Positions 3,966 through 5,883 of a stretch of DNA of 5,883 bases are shown here, piece after piece (the stretch's first letter is position 1; each line of letters begins with the position of its first letter). The position numbers and the translations under genes are program-made. The notes under the pieces were generated by a model. That model ran no database searches. It worked only from the letters and a program-made list of their open reading frames with translations, and was not told the origin of the DNA. The DNA is from Verrucomicrobiota bacterium (GTDB lineage: Bacteria > Verrucomicrobiota > Verrucomicrobiia > Chthoniobacterales > UBA10450), in contig QHOD01000218.1 in NCBI GenBank assembly GCA_003218615.1, positions 1-5,883 of the forward strand, in the 5' to 3' direction.

Positions 3966-5883
3966 GCGGCTTGCCTCATCCACCTACTGATAGCAACGGA
4001 AGCGCGCGGCGATCCCAAGCCTTTTGCAGTCACGGCGACGGTGGATGCCGATCATTGCGTTAACAAGTTTGTCCCCTCTGAAGCGTTGGGCGCAGGCGTG
4101 GACGGTCATGAGCGAGGCGAGTGCGCCCGAATGTTCACGGACAAGAACATTGCCGAAATGCGATCAGCCGGACTTGGGCCGCTGACCTATCGGCTGCGCA
4201 CCGAGCTTGCCGGCGAAGTCTGGCATTGGAATCCACGCGGCCGGTGGACTGATCCGGTTCATCAAAGTGGATATTGGACCTCGGACGATTCCATTGCCGA
4301 ACCGATTAACGTTTCGTATGGCTATCGGTTGCCGCGGCGCGGAAACACCATCGATCAAGCAAATGATGATGGTTACTCGCGCATCACTGACGGCGATAGC
4401 GATTCGTTTTGGAAAAGTAATCCATATCTCGATTCGCATTTCACCGGCGAGTCCGAAGACGCCCATCTGCAATGGGCAGTGATCGATCTGGGCGCGCGCA
4501 GGCCAATAAACGCCATCCGGATTCATTGGGGCACGCCGTACGCCACACGGTACCGCGTCGAATACTGGCCGGGGGACGATCCGATGCACCTGCAAGCCGA
4601 TGATGATGACAACTGGCAGTCATTCGTGCACGGAGATGTCAACAATGGTCACGGCAGCGATGAACTCCTTCGGCTCTCCCAGCACCCACGTTGGGCCCGA
4701 TTCGTGCGAATCGTGATGAGCCGGAGTTCGCGAACAAGCGCGCAACCCTCGGACGATATTCGCGACCGCGTTGGATTTGCCGTCCGCGAGATCGATATCG
4801 GCAGAATCGACGATAAGGGGCATTTTCAAGATTGCGTCCATCACGCGTCGGATCGACACAAGCAGACGATCGTATATGTGTCATCGACCGATCCCTGGCA
4901 TCGCACGACGGACATCGACTACGACGTCGAACAGCCGGGCCTGGATTTTGTTTTAACGAGTGAACTCAGCAACCACCTGCCAGTGCTCGTTCCGGTCGGC
5001 GTTTTGTACGACACACCGGAGAACGCCGCCGCCGAGGTCAACTATCTTCTGAAGCGGGAATACCCTTTGGAAGGAATCGAGCTCGGCGAAGAACCGGATG
5101 GCCAGTGGGCTTCACCGGAAGATTATGCGGCACTTTATGCCGGAGTCACTCACCATCTCTCTGCGCTTTCTCCAAGCTTGAAGCTGGGCGGCCCCAGCCT
5201 CCAGAATTTCGAGGATCAATTACTCACCTGGCCTGACGCCTCGGGCAATCGCTCGTGGATGAATCGGTTTCTGAATTACATCCACAGAGCCGGCTCTCGT
5301 TTCGATTTTTTTTCGTTCGAATTCTATCCATTCGACGACGTCTGCTCGGACGCAGCACCAAAGCTATTGCAAACCCCAAAACGCCTGGGCGCGGTGATAG
5401 CCAGCTTACGAGCAGACGGTGTTCCTGCTGCGATTCCATGGCTCATGACCGAATATGGTTATTCGGTTTTCGCGGGGCGCCACGAAGTGGACCTCCCGGG
5501 AGCGCTTTTCAACGCCGACACAGTTGGAACATTTCTGACACTAGGTGGAAGAAAGGCTTACCAATACGGATACGAACCAAACTACCTAGCCGACGAACTC
5601 AAATGCTCGTGGGGCAATCTGATGATTCTGCAGTTAGAGCAAAACAGTGAGCGCCTGAACCGTTTGGCCGGTTATTACGGCGCACAATTAGTCACGAAAG
5701 AATGGATGCAGTCCACGAATGGACTGCACGAGATATTTCCCGCAACGGTCAAACAGCAAAACTTGGCGTCACCACCCTTCGTGTGCGTGTACCCCATGCA
5801 TCGGCCGGACAAGCAATGGGCGCTCCTGGCAATTAATAAGCACCCGAGACGTACAGCTCGACTGAATGTGCAATTCAATTTAT
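3951..5883 (+). CDS. secreted glycoside hydrolase-like protein with inserted discoidin domain (partial, C-terminus outside window)
   Basis: The frame has no stop from 3852 to the window end and gives at least 644 residues from TTG 3951. That start has a good Shine-Dalgarno sequence but an uncharged n-region. ATG 3891 or 3894 would add about 20 residues including Arg-Lys before the hydrophobic stretch TTAACLIHLLIA, a better signal peptide, but has no ribosome binding site and overlaps the GH26-like start. After a cleavage site near ARG|DP (residue 20), the first barrel part (about 30-114) holds GAGVDGHERGE and WHWNPRGRW. A discoidin/F5-8C-type domain fills about 115-284 (FWKSNPYLDSHF, LQWAVIDLG, YRVEYWPGDD, VGFAVREIDIG) and probably binds glycan. 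The barrel resumes at about 300-560 with putative acid/base E381 in IELGEEPDGQW and nucleophile E501 in WLMTEYGYS, a clan GH-A layout closest to GH39. A beta-sandwich segment begins near 600. Family assignment is inferred and the substrate is unknown. Confidence 0.8.
   Translation, partial: MSSTTAACLIHLLIATEARGDPKPFAVTATVDADHCVNKFVPSEALGAGVDGHERGECARMFTDKNIAEMRSAGLGPLTYRLRTELAGEVWHWNPRGRWTDPVHQSGYWTSDDSIAEPINVSYGYRLPRRGNTIDQANDDGYSRITDGDSDSFWKSNPYLDSHFTGESEDAHLQWAVIDLGARRPINAIRIHWGTPYATRYRVEYWPGDDPMHLQADDDDNWQSFVHGDVNNGHGSDELLRLSQHPRWARFVRIVMSRSSRTSAQPSDDIRDRVGFAVREIDIGRIDDKGHFQDCVHHASDRHKQTIVYVSSTDPWHRTTDIDYDVEQPGLDFVLTSELSNHLPVLVPVGVLYDTPENAAAEVNYLLKREYPLEGIELGEEPDGQWASPEDYAALYAGVTHHLSALSPSLKLGGPSLQNFEDQLLTWPDASGNRSWMNRFLNYIHRAGSRFDFFSFEFYPFDDVCSDAAPKLLQTPKRLGAVIASLRADGVPAAIPWLMTEYGYSVFAGRHEVDLPGALFNADTVGTFLTLGGRKAYQYGYEPNYLADELKCSWGNLMILQLEQNSERLNRLAGYYGAQLVTKEWMQSTNGLHEIFPATVKQQNLASPPFVCVYPMHRPDKQWALLAINKHPRRTARLNVQFNL
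5707..5728 (+). repeat. 9-bp perfect hairpin inside the hydrolase coding region
   Basis: TGCAGTCCA (5707-5715) and TGGACTGCA (5720-5728) are perfect inverted copies with a CGAA loop. The reading frame passes through without interruption (MQSTNGLH). It may form a stable mRNA hairpin; a role is not evident. Confidence 0.6.

Noticed and set aside
3920..4033. Upstream start at 4033 for the GH26-like gene
   Set aside because: It would place the lipobox Cys at residue 61 after a long polar stretch and extend the antisense overlap with the partner gene; ATG 3919 puts the Cys at residue 23.
4164..4859. Minus-strand open frames opposite the discoidin-domain segment
   Set aside because: The plus-strand frame is continuous for over 640 codons with recognisable domain segments; the minus frames have no recognisable content.

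Overview
The window looks like chromosomal DNA of a free-living, probably soil-dwelling bacterium of moderately high GC. Verrucomicrobiota (Chthoniobacterales-like) is my best guess. It rests on the style of the ammonium transporter (signal peptide plus a short coiled-coil extension), a small membrane protein family common in soil bacteria, a short sigma-factor-like protein, and two secreted or surface glycoside hydrolases. No marker gene settles the taxonomy.

Left part (1-2239): the C-terminal end of an unrecognised plus-strand gene is followed by a complete tRNA-Leu(CAA). Convergent to these, on the minus strand, lie an ammonium transporter (amt) and, 40 bp downstream of it, a small membrane protein of unknown function. 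These two probably share a transcript.

Middle (2240-2806): a minus-strand gene encodes only the region 2 part of an ECF-type sigma factor. It is closed by a good rho-independent terminator, so amt needs its own promoter, and a plausible one lies just upstream of amt. Upstream of the sigma-like gene is a 150-bp gap with a perfect 9-bp palindromic hairpin that resembles a REP-type element.

Right part (2807-5883): two carbohydrate-active enzyme genes stand head to head. The minus-strand gene encodes a GH26-like lipoprotein. The plus-strand gene encodes a large secreted protein, open at the window edge, with a (beta/alpha)8-type glycoside hydrolase core interrupted by a discoidin (F5/8 type C) domain. 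Their start regions are separated by about 31 bp, or overlap, depending on start choice, and this short region carries three inverted repeats. The pair is probably co-regulated and acts on polysaccharide at or outside the cell envelope; the substrate cannot be read from sequence. I see no mobile element, CRISPR array or phage gene.
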